Assembly: GCF_000313755.1 (NCBI RefSeq)
Contig: NZ_AMZB01000136.1
Location: 186,001-250,000, forward strand
Direction: 5' to 3'
DNA length: 64,000 bases
Origin: Pseudomonas nitroreducens TX1
Lineage (GTDB): Bacteria; Pseudomonadota; Gammaproteobacteria; Pseudomonadales; Pseudomonadaceae
The position numbers and the translations under genes were made by a program. The stretch's first letter is position 1. Each line of letters starts with the position of its first letter. A model generated the notes under the pieces. The model searched no databases and was not told the DNA's origin. It was given only the letters and a program-made list of their open reading frames with translations. This document shows positions 1 to 8,614 of this stretch, piece by piece.

Positions 1-43
1 TGCTGAGGTCGTGATAGGCGCGGACGCCTTCGATTGGCTTCAT
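1..43 (-). CDS. N-terminal fragment of an unidentified gene running off the left edge
   Basis: An ATG on the minus strand at 41-43 opens a frame reading MKPIEGVRAYHDLS up to the window edge with no stop. It overlaps the TGA of the upstream acetyltransferase gene in an ATGA arrangement, the usual sign of translational coupling, so the two are probably co-transcribed. Only 14 residues are visible, too few to name a family. The overlap geometry is what is seen; that this is a real gene is inferred. Confidence 0.5.
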   Translation of the reverse strand, partial: MKPIEGVRAYHDLS

Positions 44-582
44 GGGCGACGAATCCGGTAGAGCACATGCGGGCGCAGCGGATGGCCTGGCGGCAGGCGC
101 GGATGCTCGAAGTCGCCGGCCTCGTCGCGCTGCATGCCCAGGCGCTGCATCAGCCCTTGGGACGGCAGGTTGGCCGGCACGGTGAATGCGACCACCTCGT
201 CGAGCTTCAGCGAATCGAAGGCGAACGCCAGCGCCGCGCGGGCTGCCTCCAGCGCATAGCCCTGTCGCCAGTACGCCGTGTTGAAGCGCCAGCCGATTTC
301 CACCGCCGGGGCGAAAGGGGCGTCGAAGGTCACTCGCGCCAACCCGAGTACACCGATGAAGGCGCCATCGTCGCGGCGCTCGACCACCCACTGGCCGAAG
401 CCGTGTTCGTCGAAGTGCTGGAGGATGCGTGCGGCCAGCAGGTCGCTGTCCTCGCGGCTCAGGCAGGCAGGGAAATGGCGCATCACCTGCGCGTCGGCGT
501 TCAGCGCGGCGAAGGGCGCGAGATCGTCGCGACGCCAGGGACGCAGCAGCAGGCGCTCGGTGGTCAGGCTGGGAAAATCCAT
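40..582 (-). CDS. GNAT family N-acetyltransferase (RimJ/RimL type)
   Basis: A 180-residue GNAT enzyme predicted to move an acetyl group from acetyl-CoA to an amine on a small molecule or protein N-terminus. The start MDFPSLTTERLLLRPW is the classic opening of the RimJ/RimL-like branch, and RQGYALEAARAAL near residues 110-125 is the acetyl-CoA pyrophosphate-binding loop. The C-terminal half keeps the pattern in which a conserved Asn (VPANLPSQGLMQRLG) precedes the last helix. I chose the ATG at 582; a TTG at 600 would add six residues but has no better ribosome site. The gene ends in an ATGA overlap with the next gene leftward. The substrate cannot be told from sequence. Confidence 0.9.
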   Translation of the reverse strand: MDFPSLTTERLLLRPWRRDDLAPFAALNADAQVMRHFPACLSREDSDLLAARILQHFDEHGFGQWVVERRDDGAFIGVLGLARVTFDAPFAPAVEIGWRFNTAYWRQGYALEAARAALAFAFDSLKLDEVVAFTVPANLPSQGLMQRLGMQRDEAGDFEHPRLPPGHPLRPHVLYRIRRP

Positions 583-792
583 GGGAATCTTCGCGCTCAA
601 TCAAAGGTCACCATGATACCCGGCGACGGGCCTGTAGGACGCACTCCGTCAGACGAGGCGCAATCGATTCAGCACAGAGGCGCCTTCATCTGGTATTTTT
701 CTCCTACCTTCGCTGTCGGTCACTGCCTTGACCGTGCTCACGCAGACAGCCGCGCCGCCCGGGCGCACCGCAAAAAAGACCAAGGAACTCCC

Positions 793-1998
793 ATGACGAC
801 CTCCACCACCGGACTGCAACGCAGTACGGCCCTGGTGCTTTTCGCATTGGCTGTCGGCGGCTTCGCCATCGGCACCACCGAATTCGCCACCATGAGCCTG
901 CTGCCCTACTTCGCCCCGGCGCTGGGCATCGACGCCCCGACCGCCGGCCACGTGATCAGCGCCTACGCCCTGGGCGTGGTCGTCGGTGCGCCGCTGCTGG
1001 CAGTGCTCGGCGCCCGGCTGCCGCGGCGTACCCTGCTGGTATTGCTGATGGCACTGTTCGCCCTCGGCAATGGCCTGAGCGCCCTGGCACCGACCTACCA
1101 CTGGATGCTGCTGTTCCGCTTCATCAGCGGCCTGCCCCACGGCGCCTATTTCGGCATCGCCGCGCTGGTCGCCGCCTCCATCGTGCCGCCACACCGTCGC
1201 ACCGTGGCGGTGGGGCGGATGTTCCTCGGCCTCACCGTCGCCACCATCATCGGCGTGCCGCTGGCCAACTGGCTGAGCCAGGCCGTGGGCTGGCGCTGGA
1301 GCTTCGCCCTGGTGGCCGCGCTGGGCGTGCTGACCATGATCTGCGTGCGCCTGCTGGCCCCCTACTCGCCCGCCGAGCCGGACTCCAGTCCACTGCGCGA
1401 GCTGGGTGCACTCAAGCGCGGCCAGGTCTGGCTGACCCTGGGCATCGGCGCCATCGGCTTCGGCGGCCTGTTCGCGGTGTACACCTACCTGGCCGACATC
1501 CTCGGCGCCGTCACCCACGTTTCACCCAGCATCGTACCGCTGGTGATGGCGGTGTTCGGCATCGGCATGACCCTGGGCAACCTGTTCATCCCGGTGCTCG
1601 CCGACCGCGCCGTGATGCCCACCGCCGGCGGCCTGCTGGTGTGGAGCGCAGTAGTGCTGGCGATCTTCCCGTTCACCGCGGGGAACATCTGGACCATCTC
1701 GATCTGCGTGTTCTTCGTCGGCTTCGGCGGCGCCTTGGGCACCGTGCTGCAGACCCGCCTGATGGACGTCGCCGAAGACGCCCAGGGCCTGGCCGCGGCG
1801 CTGAACCACTCGGCGTTCAACTTCGCCAACGCCCTGGGCCCCTACCTCGGCGGCGTGGCCCTGGCGGCCGGCTACGGCTGGACCTCGCCGGGCTGGGTCG
1901 GCAGCCTGCTGGCCATTGGCGGCTTCCTGCTGTGGTCGGTCTCGGTGGCCACCAGCCGAAGCGCACCACGCAGCACCGCCCTCTCCAACGAAGGCTGA
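793..1998 (+). CDS. MFS transporter, DHA1 (AraJ/sugar-efflux-like) family
   Basis: A 401-residue, predicted 12-helix inner-membrane transporter of the major facilitator superfamily, drug:H+ antiporter-1 type. The N-terminus has the family signature IGTTEFATMSLLPYFA in helix 1, and LGARLPRRTLL in the first cytoplasmic loop corresponds to MFS motif A, though without the usual Asp. These proteins usually export sugars, drugs or other small molecules. The frame stays open far upstream, but the ATG at 793 is preceded by AAGGAA at 782-787 and starts exactly where family similarity begins. A perfect hairpin follows the stop, so it is probably monocistronic. The exported substrate is unknown. Confidence 0.9.
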   Translation: MTTSTTGLQRSTALVLFALAVGGFAIGTTEFATMSLLPYFAPALGIDAPTAGHVISAYALGVVVGAPLLAVLGARLPRRTLLVLLMALFALGNGLSALAPTYHWMLLFRFISGLPHGAYFGIAALVAASIVPPHRRTVAVGRMFLGLTVATIIGVPLANWLSQAVGWRWSFALVAALGVLTMICVRLLAPYSPAEPDSSPLRELGALKRGQVWLTLGIGAIGFGGLFAVYTYLADILGAVTHVSPSIVPLVMAVFGIGMTLGNLFIPVLADRAVMPTAGGLLVWSAVVLAIFPFTAGNIWTISICVFFVGFGGALGTVLQTRLMDVAEDAQGLAAALNHSAFNFANALGPYLGGVALAAGYGWTSPGWVGSLLAIGGFLLWSVSVATSRSAPRSTALSNEG

Positions 1999-2002
1999 TC
2001 CA

Positions 2003-2029
2003 AAAGGGCCGGCGCAACGCCGGCCCTTT
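2003..2029 (+). terminator. Hairpin terminator after the MFS gene
   Basis: A perfect 12-bp inverted repeat (AAAGGGCCGGCG / CGCCGGCCCTTT) with a CAA loop begins five bases after the MFS stop. The U tract is short (TTTC), so it may be a weak intrinsic terminator or an mRNA end stabiliser. Confidence 0.75.
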
Positions 2030-2062
2030 CGTCTGTGCCCCCCCCGGCGTACCCTTGCCTGC

Positions 2063-2986
2063 ATGCCGATACCCCTGGTCTACCACGACGACTACAGTCC
2101 GCCCTTCCCGGACAACCATCGCTTTCCCATGGAGAAGTTCCGCTTGCTGCGCGACCACCTGGTGGACAGTGCCCTGGTGAGCGACGCCGAGCTGCTGCGC
2201 CCGGAACTCTGCCCTGTGGATATCCTCGCCCTGGCCCACGACCGCGCCTATATCGAGCGCTATTGCAGCGGCGCGATGGAGCGCGAAGAACTGCGCCGCC
2301 TCGGCCTTCCGTGGAGCGAAGCCCTGGCGCGACGCACGGTACGGGCGGTGGGCGGCTCGCTGCTCAGTGCAGAACTGGCGCTGGAACACGGCCTGGCCTG
2401 CCACCTCGCCGGCGGCACGCACCACGCGCACCACGACCACGCCTCGGGCTTCTGCATCTTCAACGACCTGGCGGTGATCAGCCTCTATCTGCTGGAAAGT
2501 GGCAAGGCCAACCGGGTGCTGATCTTCGACTGCGACGTGCACCAGGGCGACGGCACGGCGCGCATCCTGGAGAACGTGCCGGACGCGGTGACAGTATCAT
2601 TGCACTGCGAGAAGAACTTCCCCGCGCGCAAGGCTCAGAGCGACTGGGACATACCCCTGCCATTGCACCTGGGTGACGCGGAGTACCTGAAGGTGGTGCA
2701 GGAGGCGCTGGACTACCTGCTGCCGCTGTACCAGCCGGACATCGTGCTTTACGACGCCGGCGTGGATGTGCACAAGGACGACGCCCTGGGTTACCTGCAA
2801 CTCACCGACGCGGGACTGGCGGCGCGGGACGAGCACGTCATCCGCCGCTGCCTTTCCAGCGACATCCCGGTGGTGGGCGTGATCGGCGGTGGCTACGACA
2901 GGGACCGCCAGGCGCTGGCCCGGCGCCACGGCATCCTGCACCACAGCGCCGCGCGGGTAGCGCGCGAGTTTCAGCTGGACCGGTAG
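2063..2986 (+). CDS. Histone deacetylase superfamily protein (arginase/deacetylase fold)
   Basis: A 307-residue zinc-dependent deacetylase of the class found in many bacteria, expected to remove acetyl or acyl groups from amines such as acetylpolyamines or acetyl-lysine. The active site is intact: tandem histidines in GGTHHAHHDHASG near residue 120, the metal ligands Asp and His in DCDVHQGDG near 155, and the third ligand Asp in YDAGVDVHKDD near 229. Length is typical for the short bacterial members. The ATG at 2063 (MPIPLVYHDDY) is chosen because the family begins with this beta strand; the frame is open further upstream. Its 3' end overlaps the convergent gene by 16 bp. The substrate is unknown. 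Confidence 0.9.
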   Translation: MPIPLVYHDDYSPPFPDNHRFPMEKFRLLRDHLVDSALVSDAELLRPELCPVDILALAHDRAYIERYCSGAMEREELRRLGLPWSEALARRTVRAVGGSLLSAELALEHGLACHLAGGTHHAHHDHASGFCIFNDLAVISLYLLESGKANRVLIFDCDVHQGDGTARILENVPDAVTVSLHCEKNFPARKAQSDWDIPLPLHLGDAEYLKVVQEALDYLLPLYQPDIVLYDAGVDVHKDDALGYLQLTDAGLAARDEHVIRRCLSSDIPVVGVIGGGYDRDRQALARRHGILHHSAARVAREFQLDR

Positions 2987-3471
2987 CGCGAGTTGTTGGT
3001 GTCCATGCGCGACGGCAGGCGCTGCTGTTCCCAGCGCATCAGTTCGTGGTCGGAGTACCCCAGCAAAGCAGCGGCGCGTGGCCGGCATTCGGCGGCGTAG
3101 TGCTTTTCGCAGAAGCGCATCACCTGTTCGGGAACATGGTGCTGCAACAGCTCCTGCGCGCGCAGCGGTCCCGCGTATTGCAGGTAGCGCGGCAGCAGGC
3201 GGCTCCAGTTGGTGAACACGTAGAGGTTGTGCAGGGCGATCTGTATCGACAGCAACTCCAGCACGCGTTGTTCGAACTTCACTTTCGAACCCTGCAGGTT
3301 CTTGTTCAGGCGCACCACCATATGGGCCACCGCCTCGTTGAGCAGGGTGCGAATCTCCTCGCTGGGGAGGCTGCGGATGACAATGTCGAGGCCATTCACC
3401 CGGACGCGGGTGTCGCTGCCCTCCACCCACAGGTGGGCCTCATGAGAGCGAAGGTAATCACGGACTTTCAT
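2971..3471 (-). CDS. Conserved hypothetical protein, 166 aa
   Basis: I do not recognise the family. The protein from MKVRDYLRSHEAHLW is soluble, rich in Leu, Arg and Gln, and predicted largely helical after a short beta-rich start (VEGSDTRVRVNGLDIVIR). It has no signal peptide or membrane segment. A C-terminal CEKHYAAECRPRAAALLGY segment contains two Cys and a His but no clear metal site. The ATG at 3471 is preferred; the frame continues 23 codons upstream with low-complexity residues unlike a protein start. The gene is convergent with and overlaps the deacetylase gene by 16 bp. Codon use looks like that of its neighbours, so I think it is a real gene. Confidence 0.7.
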   Translation of the reverse strand: MKVRDYLRSHEAHLWVEGSDTRVRVNGLDIVIRSLPSEEIRTLLNEAVAHMVVRLNKNLQGSKVKFEQRVLELLSIQIALHNLYVFTNWSRLLPRYLQYAGPLRAQELLQHHVPEQVMRFCEKHYAAECRPRAAALLGYSDHELMRWEQQRLPSRMDTNNSRYRSS

Positions 3472-3781
3472 CGTCAGTCGGACCAGGTTGCAAGAGGCCC
3501 GCATGCTGATGGATTCACAAAAGCGCCAACATCGGCGCAATCCCGATCCCCTGTAAGAATTATCGCAACCCCTAGCGTTCAGGAGACAGAAAACCTCTTC
3601 CCCGCTCCCCAGTTTTTTCCACGGCAGCGGTGGAGCGGTCTGTGGATAAGCTGCGGGAAAACGCCTGCCAGGCGCACCCTCTCAGGCTCCGGGGAAACTG
3701 AACAAAAAATGAGCAACCGGTGCACCGTGTCGCTGCGCTAGAATTGCGCCCTTTCCCGCACTCCTTTGCCTGGCCCTTTGC
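3472..3781. other. Divergent intergenic region, no gene seen
   Basis: This 310-bp gap separates two divergently transcribed genes and presumably holds both promoters. A TAGAAT hexamer at 3739-3744 could be the -10 box of the flavoprotein gene. No long inverted repeat or RNA gene was seen. Confidence 0.5.
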
Positions 3782-5023
3782 ATGACCGACTCCCGCCCGC
3801 TCGCCTCCCGCACCGCCATCGTCATCGGCGGCGGTCCTGCCGGCCTGATGGCGTCCGAAGTCCTGGCCGGCGCCGGTGTGCAGGTGGAGTTGTTCGACGC
3901 CATGCCTTCGGTCGGGCGCAAGTTCCTGCTGGCCGGCGTGGGCGGCATGAACATCACCCACTCCGAGGAACGTGAACCCTTCCTGTCGCGCTATGGCCAG
4001 CGCGCGCAAGCCCTCGCGCCGCTGATCGACGCCTTCGACAACCAGGCGCTGTGCGCGTGGATTCACCGCCTGGGTATCGAAACCTTCGTCGGCACCTCCG
4101 GCCGCGTCTTCCCCACCGACATGAAGGCCGCGCCGCTGCTGCGCGCCTGGCTCAAGCGCCTGCGCGAAGCCGGTGTGATCATCCACACCCGGCACCGCTG
4201 GCTGGGCTGGAACGCCGAGGGCGCGCTGTTGATCGACGGGCCGGAAGGCCAACGCAGCGTCAGCGCCGACGCCACCGTGCTGGCCCTCGGTGGCGGCAGC
4301 TGGCAGCGCCTGGGTTCGGACGGCGCCTGGGTGCCGCTGCTGGCCGAACGCGCTGTGGATATCTCGCCGCTGCGCCCGGCCAACTGCGGCTTCGAGGTGA
4401 CCGGCTGGAGCGAGTTCTTCCGCGACAAGTTCGCCGGCGCGCCGGTCAAGCCGGTGGCGCTCTCGCTGGCCGGCGGCACGCCGCGCCAGGGCGAGTTCGT
4501 GGTCACCGTCGGCGGCATCGAAGGCAGCCTGGTCTATGCACTGTCCTCCGGCATCCGCGAGCGCATCGAACAGACCGGCAGCACCACCTTGCACCTGGAC
4601 CTGCTGCCCAACCGCAGCCTGGAGCAGGTCGCCAAGGCCGTCGCCCAGCCGCGCGGCTCGAAGTCCATGGCCAACCACCTGCGCGGCCGCCTGGGGCTGG
4701 AGGGCGTGCGCGCCGGGCTGTTGCGCGAGTTGTCCACAGCGCAGGACTACGCCGATCCGCAGCGCCTCGCCCAACTCATCAAGGCGTTGCCACTGACCGT
4801 GGTACGCCCCCGCCCACTGGATGAAGCCATCAGCAGCGCCGGCGGCGTGACCTTCGAAGCGCTGGACGAACAGTTGATGCTCAAGGCACTGCCGGGCGTG
4901 TTCTGCGCCGGCGAGATGCTCGACTGGGAAGCACCCACCGGCGGCTACCTGCTCACCGCCTGCTTCGCCAGCGGTCGCGCCGCCGGGCTCGGCGCCTTGC
5001 AGTGGCTGCAGGCGCCAGGCTGA
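3782..5023 (+). CDS. NAD(P)/FAD-dependent oxidoreductase, HI0933-like (PP_4765-type flavoprotein)
   Basis: A 413-residue flavoprotein of the HI0933 family, related to the TIGR03862 group. The dinucleotide fold is at the N-terminus (VIGGGPAGLMASEVLAGAG, residues 15-33), followed by the family motif VGRKFLLAGVGGMNITHSE. The second FAD-contacting segment is at the C-terminus (FCAGEMLDWEAPTGGYLLTA). The chemistry of this family is poorly defined; members are annotated as aminoacetone-oxidase-like or of unknown substrate. ATG at 3782 fits the start of the Rossmann strand. It stands alone, 59 bp ahead of the next plus-strand gene. Family assignment is firm; the reaction is not known. Confidence 0.88.
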   Translation: MTDSRPLASRTAIVIGGGPAGLMASEVLAGAGVQVELFDAMPSVGRKFLLAGVGGMNITHSEEREPFLSRYGQRAQALAPLIDAFDNQALCAWIHRLGIETFVGTSGRVFPTDMKAAPLLRAWLKRLREAGVIIHTRHRWLGWNAEGALLIDGPEGQRSVSADATVLALGGGSWQRLGSDGAWVPLLAERAVDISPLRPANCGFEVTGWSEFFRDKFAGAPVKPVALSLAGGTPRQGEFVVTVGGIEGSLVYALSSGIRERIEQTGSTTLHLDLLPNRSLEQVAKAVAQPRGSKSMANHLRGRLGLEGVRAGLLRELSTAQDYADPQRLAQLIKALPLTVVRPRPLDEAISSAGGVTFEALDEQLMLKALPGVFCAGEMLDWEAPTGGYLLTACFASGRAAGLGALQWLQAPG

Positions 5024-5082
5024 CCCTGCTTTTCATGGAACCATAGTGCTAGATTCTCGACTCCCACTCAGGAGTCGCCTGC

Positions 5083-5688
5083 ATGTCGCTGACCTTCCGC
5101 CGCGCCCGTCCCGATGATGTCGATGCCGCCATCCCGCTGATCTACAGTTCCGGCCCCGACGCCTTCGACTACGCCTTCGCCCGCCCCGGCCGCAACAGCG
5201 CCCAGGATTTCCTGCGCTACGCCTTTGTCCAGGGCGGCGGCCAGTTCGGCTGGCGCCAGCACTGGGTCGGCGAACAGGACGGCGAGGTGGTAGCGGCCGG
5301 CACGGTGTTCGGCGGCGAAGCCAACCTGGGCTACATGCTGGCGGCGACGCGGCAGATCCTCGGTTACTTCGGATGGAGCTCGGCGGGGGTGATTCGCCGC
5401 GGCCTGCAATTGGAACGGATCATCTGCCCGCCGCCGCGCCGGACACTGTATCTGGCGCACCTGGGCGTTACGCCGACACTGCGCGGCGAAGGCCTGGGCA
5501 GCCAGTTGATCGACCACTTCCTGCAGATCGGCCGCAGCGTCGGCCTGCCCATGGCGGCACTGGACGTCTCGGCGGCCAATCCCAGGGCCCAGGCGCTCTA
5601 TGAACGGCTGGGTTTCAGCGTGCAGGCGGAGCGCGTCTCGACCCTGCCGGGCGTCTCCAGCCATCGCTACATGCAGCGCCCGCTTTGA
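5083..5688 (+). CDS. GNAT family N-acetyltransferase
   Basis: A 201-residue acetyltransferase. The N-terminus (MSLTFRRARPDDVDAAIPLI) is the first strand and helix of the GNAT fold. The cofactor loop is HLGVTPTLRGEGLGSQLIDHF near residues 125-145 with the R-x-x-G-x-G signature, and ALYERLGFSVQAE near 168-180 is the usual last conserved block. A CAGGAG ribosome site sits 8 bases before the ATG. The central domain carries an insert with several aromatic residues (GGGQFGWRQHWVGEQDGE) of unknown role. The acceptor cannot be predicted. Confidence 0.88.
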   Translation: MSLTFRRARPDDVDAAIPLIYSSGPDAFDYAFARPGRNSAQDFLRYAFVQGGGQFGWRQHWVGEQDGEVVAAGTVFGGEANLGYMLAATRQILGYFGWSSAGVIRRGLQLERIICPPPRRTLYLAHLGVTPTLRGEGLGSQLIDHFLQIGRSVGLPMAALDVSAANPRAQALYERLGFSVQAERVSTLPGVSSHRYMQRPL

Positions 5689-5778
5689 GATAGACTCGCG
5701 GCCAGCCGCCCGCCAGAGGCGGCCTGCTCCGTCGCCGTCGAGAAAGCCTGCTCACGCATGAACCAGGAAGGTTGCCCC

Positions 5779-6147
5779 ATGAGCACTGCCAGCGTTGAAC
5801 TGAAGGTCTTCGTCCCCGCCCGCGATTTCGCACTCTCCCAGCAGTTCTACAAGGAGCTGGGATTCCTCTCGCCCTGGAACTCCGAGGAGCTCGCCTACTT
5901 CCATCACGGCGACCGTTGCGCCTTCCTGCTGCAGAACTACTACGTCAAGGAATTCGCCGAGAACCTGATGCTGCACCTGCTGGTGGAGGACGCCGATGCC
6001 TGGTACGCCAAGGTCCGCGGCTCCGGCCTCGCCGAGCGCTACGGCGTGCGCCTGGGCGCCCTGCAGGACCAGCCATGGAGGATGCGCGACTTCACTCTGC
6101 ACGACCCGAGCGGCGTGCTCTGGCGGATCGGGCATGACCTCGACTGA
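5779..6147 (+). CDS. VOC family protein (glyoxalase/bleomycin-resistance fold)
   Basis: A 122-residue single-domain member of the vicinal oxygen chelate superfamily with paired beta-alpha-beta-beta-beta units (VELKVFVPARDFALSQQFYKEL ahead of HLLVEDADAWYAKV). These proteins bind metals or sequester small ligands. The C-terminal FTLHDPSGVLWRIGHD is the usual last strand pair with the metal-ligand position. The ATG at 5779 has AGGAAGG 8 bases upstream; an in-frame ATG at 5758 would place that ribosome site inside the gene, so it was not used. No ligand can be named. Confidence 0.85.
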   Translation: MSTASVELKVFVPARDFALSQQFYKELGFLSPWNSEELAYFHHGDRCAFLLQNYYVKEFAENLMLHLLVEDADAWYAKVRGSGLAERYGVRLGALQDQPWRMRDFTLHDPSGVLWRIGHDLD

Positions 6148-6170
6148 TTGCGCAGTGCGCTCCTGCTCTC

Positions 6171-6266
6171 GTAGGAGCGGATCTCATCCGCGAACTCCCG
6201 GCGCAGCCGGGAGGCTGGACGGGGCACCGGCCTGTCGGCCGGATCGCGGATAAGATCCGCTCCTAC
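6171..6266. repeat. Paired REP element (inverted)
   Basis: Two REP ends in inverted order, GTAGGAGCGGATCTCATCCG and GATAAGATCCGCTCCTAC, enclose an inner hairpin (CTCCCGGCGCAGCCGGGAG). The element sits between the convergent ends of the VOC and aldehyde dehydrogenase genes. This is a variant of the commoner element at 9564, 29938 and elsewhere in this window. Confidence 0.85.
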
Positions 6267-6296
6267 ACGACGGGAAATGACGGGGGACTGCAGGAG

Positions 6297-7769
6297 CTAT
6301 TTCAGGTACCAGCCCCAGGGCTGATCCGAGATGTACTCGGTCACCTGCTTCACCTCCAGGTAGTTCTCCAGCCCCCACACGCCCAGCTCGCGGCCGATGC
6401 CGCTGTGCTTCATGCCGCCCCAGGGCGCCTGGGTGAAGGTGGGCTGCGAGCAATTGATCCAGACGATCCCCGCTCGCAGCCCGTCGGCCACCCGCGCGGC
6501 GCGCTGCGGGTCGCCCGACATCACCGCGCCGGCCAGGCCGAAGCGGCTGTCGTTGGCCAGGCGCAGGGCCTCGGCCTCGGTCTTGAAGCGCTTCACGCAG
6601 AGCACTGGGCCGAAGATTTCCTCGCGCCAGATCAGCGCATCCTCGGCGGGTTCGTCGAAGATCGCCGGCTCGATGAACCAGCCCTGCTCCAGCCCCGCCG
6701 GGCGCTTGCCGCCAGTGAGCAGCCTGGCGCCACTGGCGCGGCCCTTCTCGACGAAGCCCAGCACCTTCTCGTGCTGCCCCTGGCTGACCAACGGGCCGAG
6801 CAGCACCCCGGGCTGCAGGCCATTACCGATGGTGATGGCGCGAGTCGCCTCCACCAGACGCTCGATCAGCCGCGGGGCGATGCCCTCCTGCACCAGCAGG
6901 CGCGAGGTGGCGCTGCACACCTGGCCCTGGTTCCAAAAAATGCCGAACAGGATCCACTCCACCGCCGCCTCGACGTCGCTGTCGTCGAAGACGATGAAGG
7001 CCGACTTGCCGCCCAGCTCCAGGCTGACGTTCTTGATGTCCTGGGCTGCCGCCGACATGATCCGCGAGCCGGTCGGCACGCTGCCGGTGAAGGCCAGCTT
7101 GTCCACCCCCGGATGCTGGCTGAGCGGTCCGCCGGCTTCCGCGCCGAGGCCCGGCAGCACGTTGAGCACGCCCGCCGGCAGGCCCACGGCATCCGCCGCA
7201 GCGGCCAGTTCCAGTGCACTCAGCGGCGTCAGCTCGGACGGTTTGAGCACGCAGGTGGCGCCTGCCGCCAGGGCCGGCGCGACCTTCCAGGCCGCCATCA
7301 GCAGCGGGTAGTTCCAGGGAATGATCTGCCCGGCGACGCCCACCGGCTCCTGGCGGATGCGGCAGCGGAAGCGCTCGTCGGGCAGTGGCAGAGTCTGGTC
7401 CTGGCGCTCATCCAGTTCCCGCGCCAGCTCGGCGTAGTAGCGGAAGCAACCGATGGCGTCGGCCACGTCCCACTGTGCCTCGGGCAGCGGCTTGCCGTTG
7501 TCGCGCACTTCCAGCTCGGCCAGTGAGCCCTGGTTGCGTTCCAGTTCAGCGGCGAGCGCTTCCAACCATTCGGCGCGCTCGGCGCCACGGCTCTGGCCCC
7601 AGCCGCGATTGAACGCGGTGCGCGCCGCGCGTACCGCGTGGTCGATGTCTTCCTCGGTCGCCGCCGGCACGTCCTGCAGGGGCTGCCCGGTGGCCGGGTC
7701 GAAGCTGGTGAAGCGGCCGCCCAGGTCCGGCCTGACCCATTGCCCGTTGATGTAGAGCTGGTCGCGCAT
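6297..7769 (-). CDS. NAD-dependent aldehyde dehydrogenase, betaine/amino-aldehyde type
   Basis: A full-length 490-residue aldehyde dehydrogenase. It has the N-terminal YINGQWVRPD start, the NAD-binding loop IIPWNYPLLMAAWKVAPALA, the general base Glu in SLELGGKSAFIVFDD (about residue 254), the nucleophilic Cys in NQGQVCSATSR (about 287) and EEIFGPVLCVKRF. Substitution pattern is closest to the betaine aldehyde / 4-aminobutyraldehyde branch. It is the last gene of a minus-strand cluster encoding a spermidine/putrescine-type ABC transporter 25 bp upstream, so it most likely oxidises the aldehyde formed from the imported amine. No amine oxidase or transaminase is in the cluster. The substrate is inferred from context only. 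Confidence 0.9.
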   Translation of the reverse strand: MRDQLYINGQWVRPDLGGRFTSFDPATGQPLQDVPAATEEDIDHAVRAARTAFNRGWGQSRGAERAEWLEALAAELERNQGSLAELEVRDNGKPLPEAQWDVADAIGCFRYYAELARELDERQDQTLPLPDERFRCRIRQEPVGVAGQIIPWNYPLLMAAWKVAPALAAGATCVLKPSELTPLSALELAAAADAVGLPAGVLNVLPGLGAEAGGPLSQHPGVDKLAFTGSVPTGSRIMSAAAQDIKNVSLELGGKSAFIVFDDSDVEAAVEWILFGIFWNQGQVCSATSRLLVQEGIAPRLIERLVEATRAITIGNGLQPGVLLGPLVSQGQHEKVLGFVEKGRASGARLLTGGKRPAGLEQGWFIEPAIFDEPAEDALIWREEIFGPVLCVKRFKTEAEALRLANDSRFGLAGAVMSGDPQRAARVADGLRAGIVWINCSQPTFTQAPWGGMKHSGIGRELGVWGLENYLEVKQVTEYISDQPWGWYLK

Positions 7770-7794
7770 CCTCGAGTCTCCTTGAAGTCGGCCC

Positions 7795-8613
7795 TCAGGC
7801 GGCCTGAACGCCGGTGCGGCGGTTCTGCAGGTAGCGGGAGGTGAACAGCAGCGCCAGCGAGGCGCAGATGATCACCGTGGAGATGGCATTGATCTCCGGT
7901 GTGATGCCTCGGCGGATCGACGAGAAGATGTAGATCGGCAGCGTGGTCTCGGAGCCGGCCACGAAGAAGGCGATGATGAAATCGTCGAAGCTGAAGGTGA
8001 ACGCCAGCAGGAAGCCGGCGAGGATGGCCGGGGCGATCTGCGGCAGGGTCACCCGCCAGAAGGTGTCCAGCGGCGGCGCATAGAGGTCGGCGGACGCTTC
8101 CAGCAGCGACTTGTCCATCGCCTCGACACGGGTGCGGACGATCACCATGACCAGCGCCATGGTGAACAGCGAGTGCGCCGCGACCACGGTGCCGAAGCCC
8201 ATGTTGAGCTTCGGCAGGCCGATGTCCAGCAGCGCCAGCAGCGGGTTGAGCACGTCGAACAGGGTGATGAAGGCGATCAGCGTGGCAATGCCGATGACAA
8301 TGCCCGGCACGATGATCGCGCAGTAGGTCAGCGCGTCGAACAGCAGGCGCACGCGCTTGCCGACCCGCTGCAGGCCGAACACCGCGAGGGTACCGAACAG
8401 TGTGGCGATCAGCGCAGAGCAGAAGGCGATCATCGCGCTGTTGCCCAGCGCTTCCATGATGAACGGGTTGCCGAAGGCGCGACCGAACCACTGCACCGAG
8501 CAGCACTGGAAGCTCAGCCCGCTGCGCCCGGCGTTGAAGGCGAAGAGCATGATCAGCGCAATGGGCGCGTAGAGGAACAGGTAGACCGAGGTGGAATAAC
8601 CGCGCAGCCACAT
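7795..8613 (-). CDS. ABC transporter permease, PotC type
   Basis: A 272-residue inner-membrane permease of the spermidine/putrescine importer family with about six membrane segments. The first, VYLFLYAPIALIMLFAFNAG, follows a short N-terminus. The cytoplasmic EAA loop that contacts the ATPase is seen in LLEASADLYAPPLDTFWRVT around residues 165-185. The ATG at 8613 lies just upstream of the partner permease stop (8615), so the two are translationally coupled. The C-terminus ends RYLQNRRTGVQAA. It forms the channel with the permease encoded next door. Confidence 0.92.
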   Translation of the reverse strand: MWLRGYSTSVYLFLYAPIALIMLFAFNAGRSGLSFQCCSVQWFGRAFGNPFIMEALGNSAMIAFCSALIATLFGTLAVFGLQRVGKRVRLLFDALTYCAIIVPGIVIGIATLIAFITLFDVLNPLLALLDIGLPKLNMGFGTVVAAHSLFTMALVMVIVRTRVEAMDKSLLEASADLYAPPLDTFWRVTLPQIAPAILAGFLLAFTFSFDDFIIAFFVAGSETTLPIYIFSSIRRGITPEINAISTVIICASLALLFTSRYLQNRRTGVQAA

Positions 8614-8614
8614 G

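Noticed and set aside
34-792. N-terminal extension of the MFS gene to a start near position 34
   Set aside because: The extension is antisense to the acetyltransferase gene, is full of Arg, Gln and His, and a ribosome site precedes the ATG at 793.
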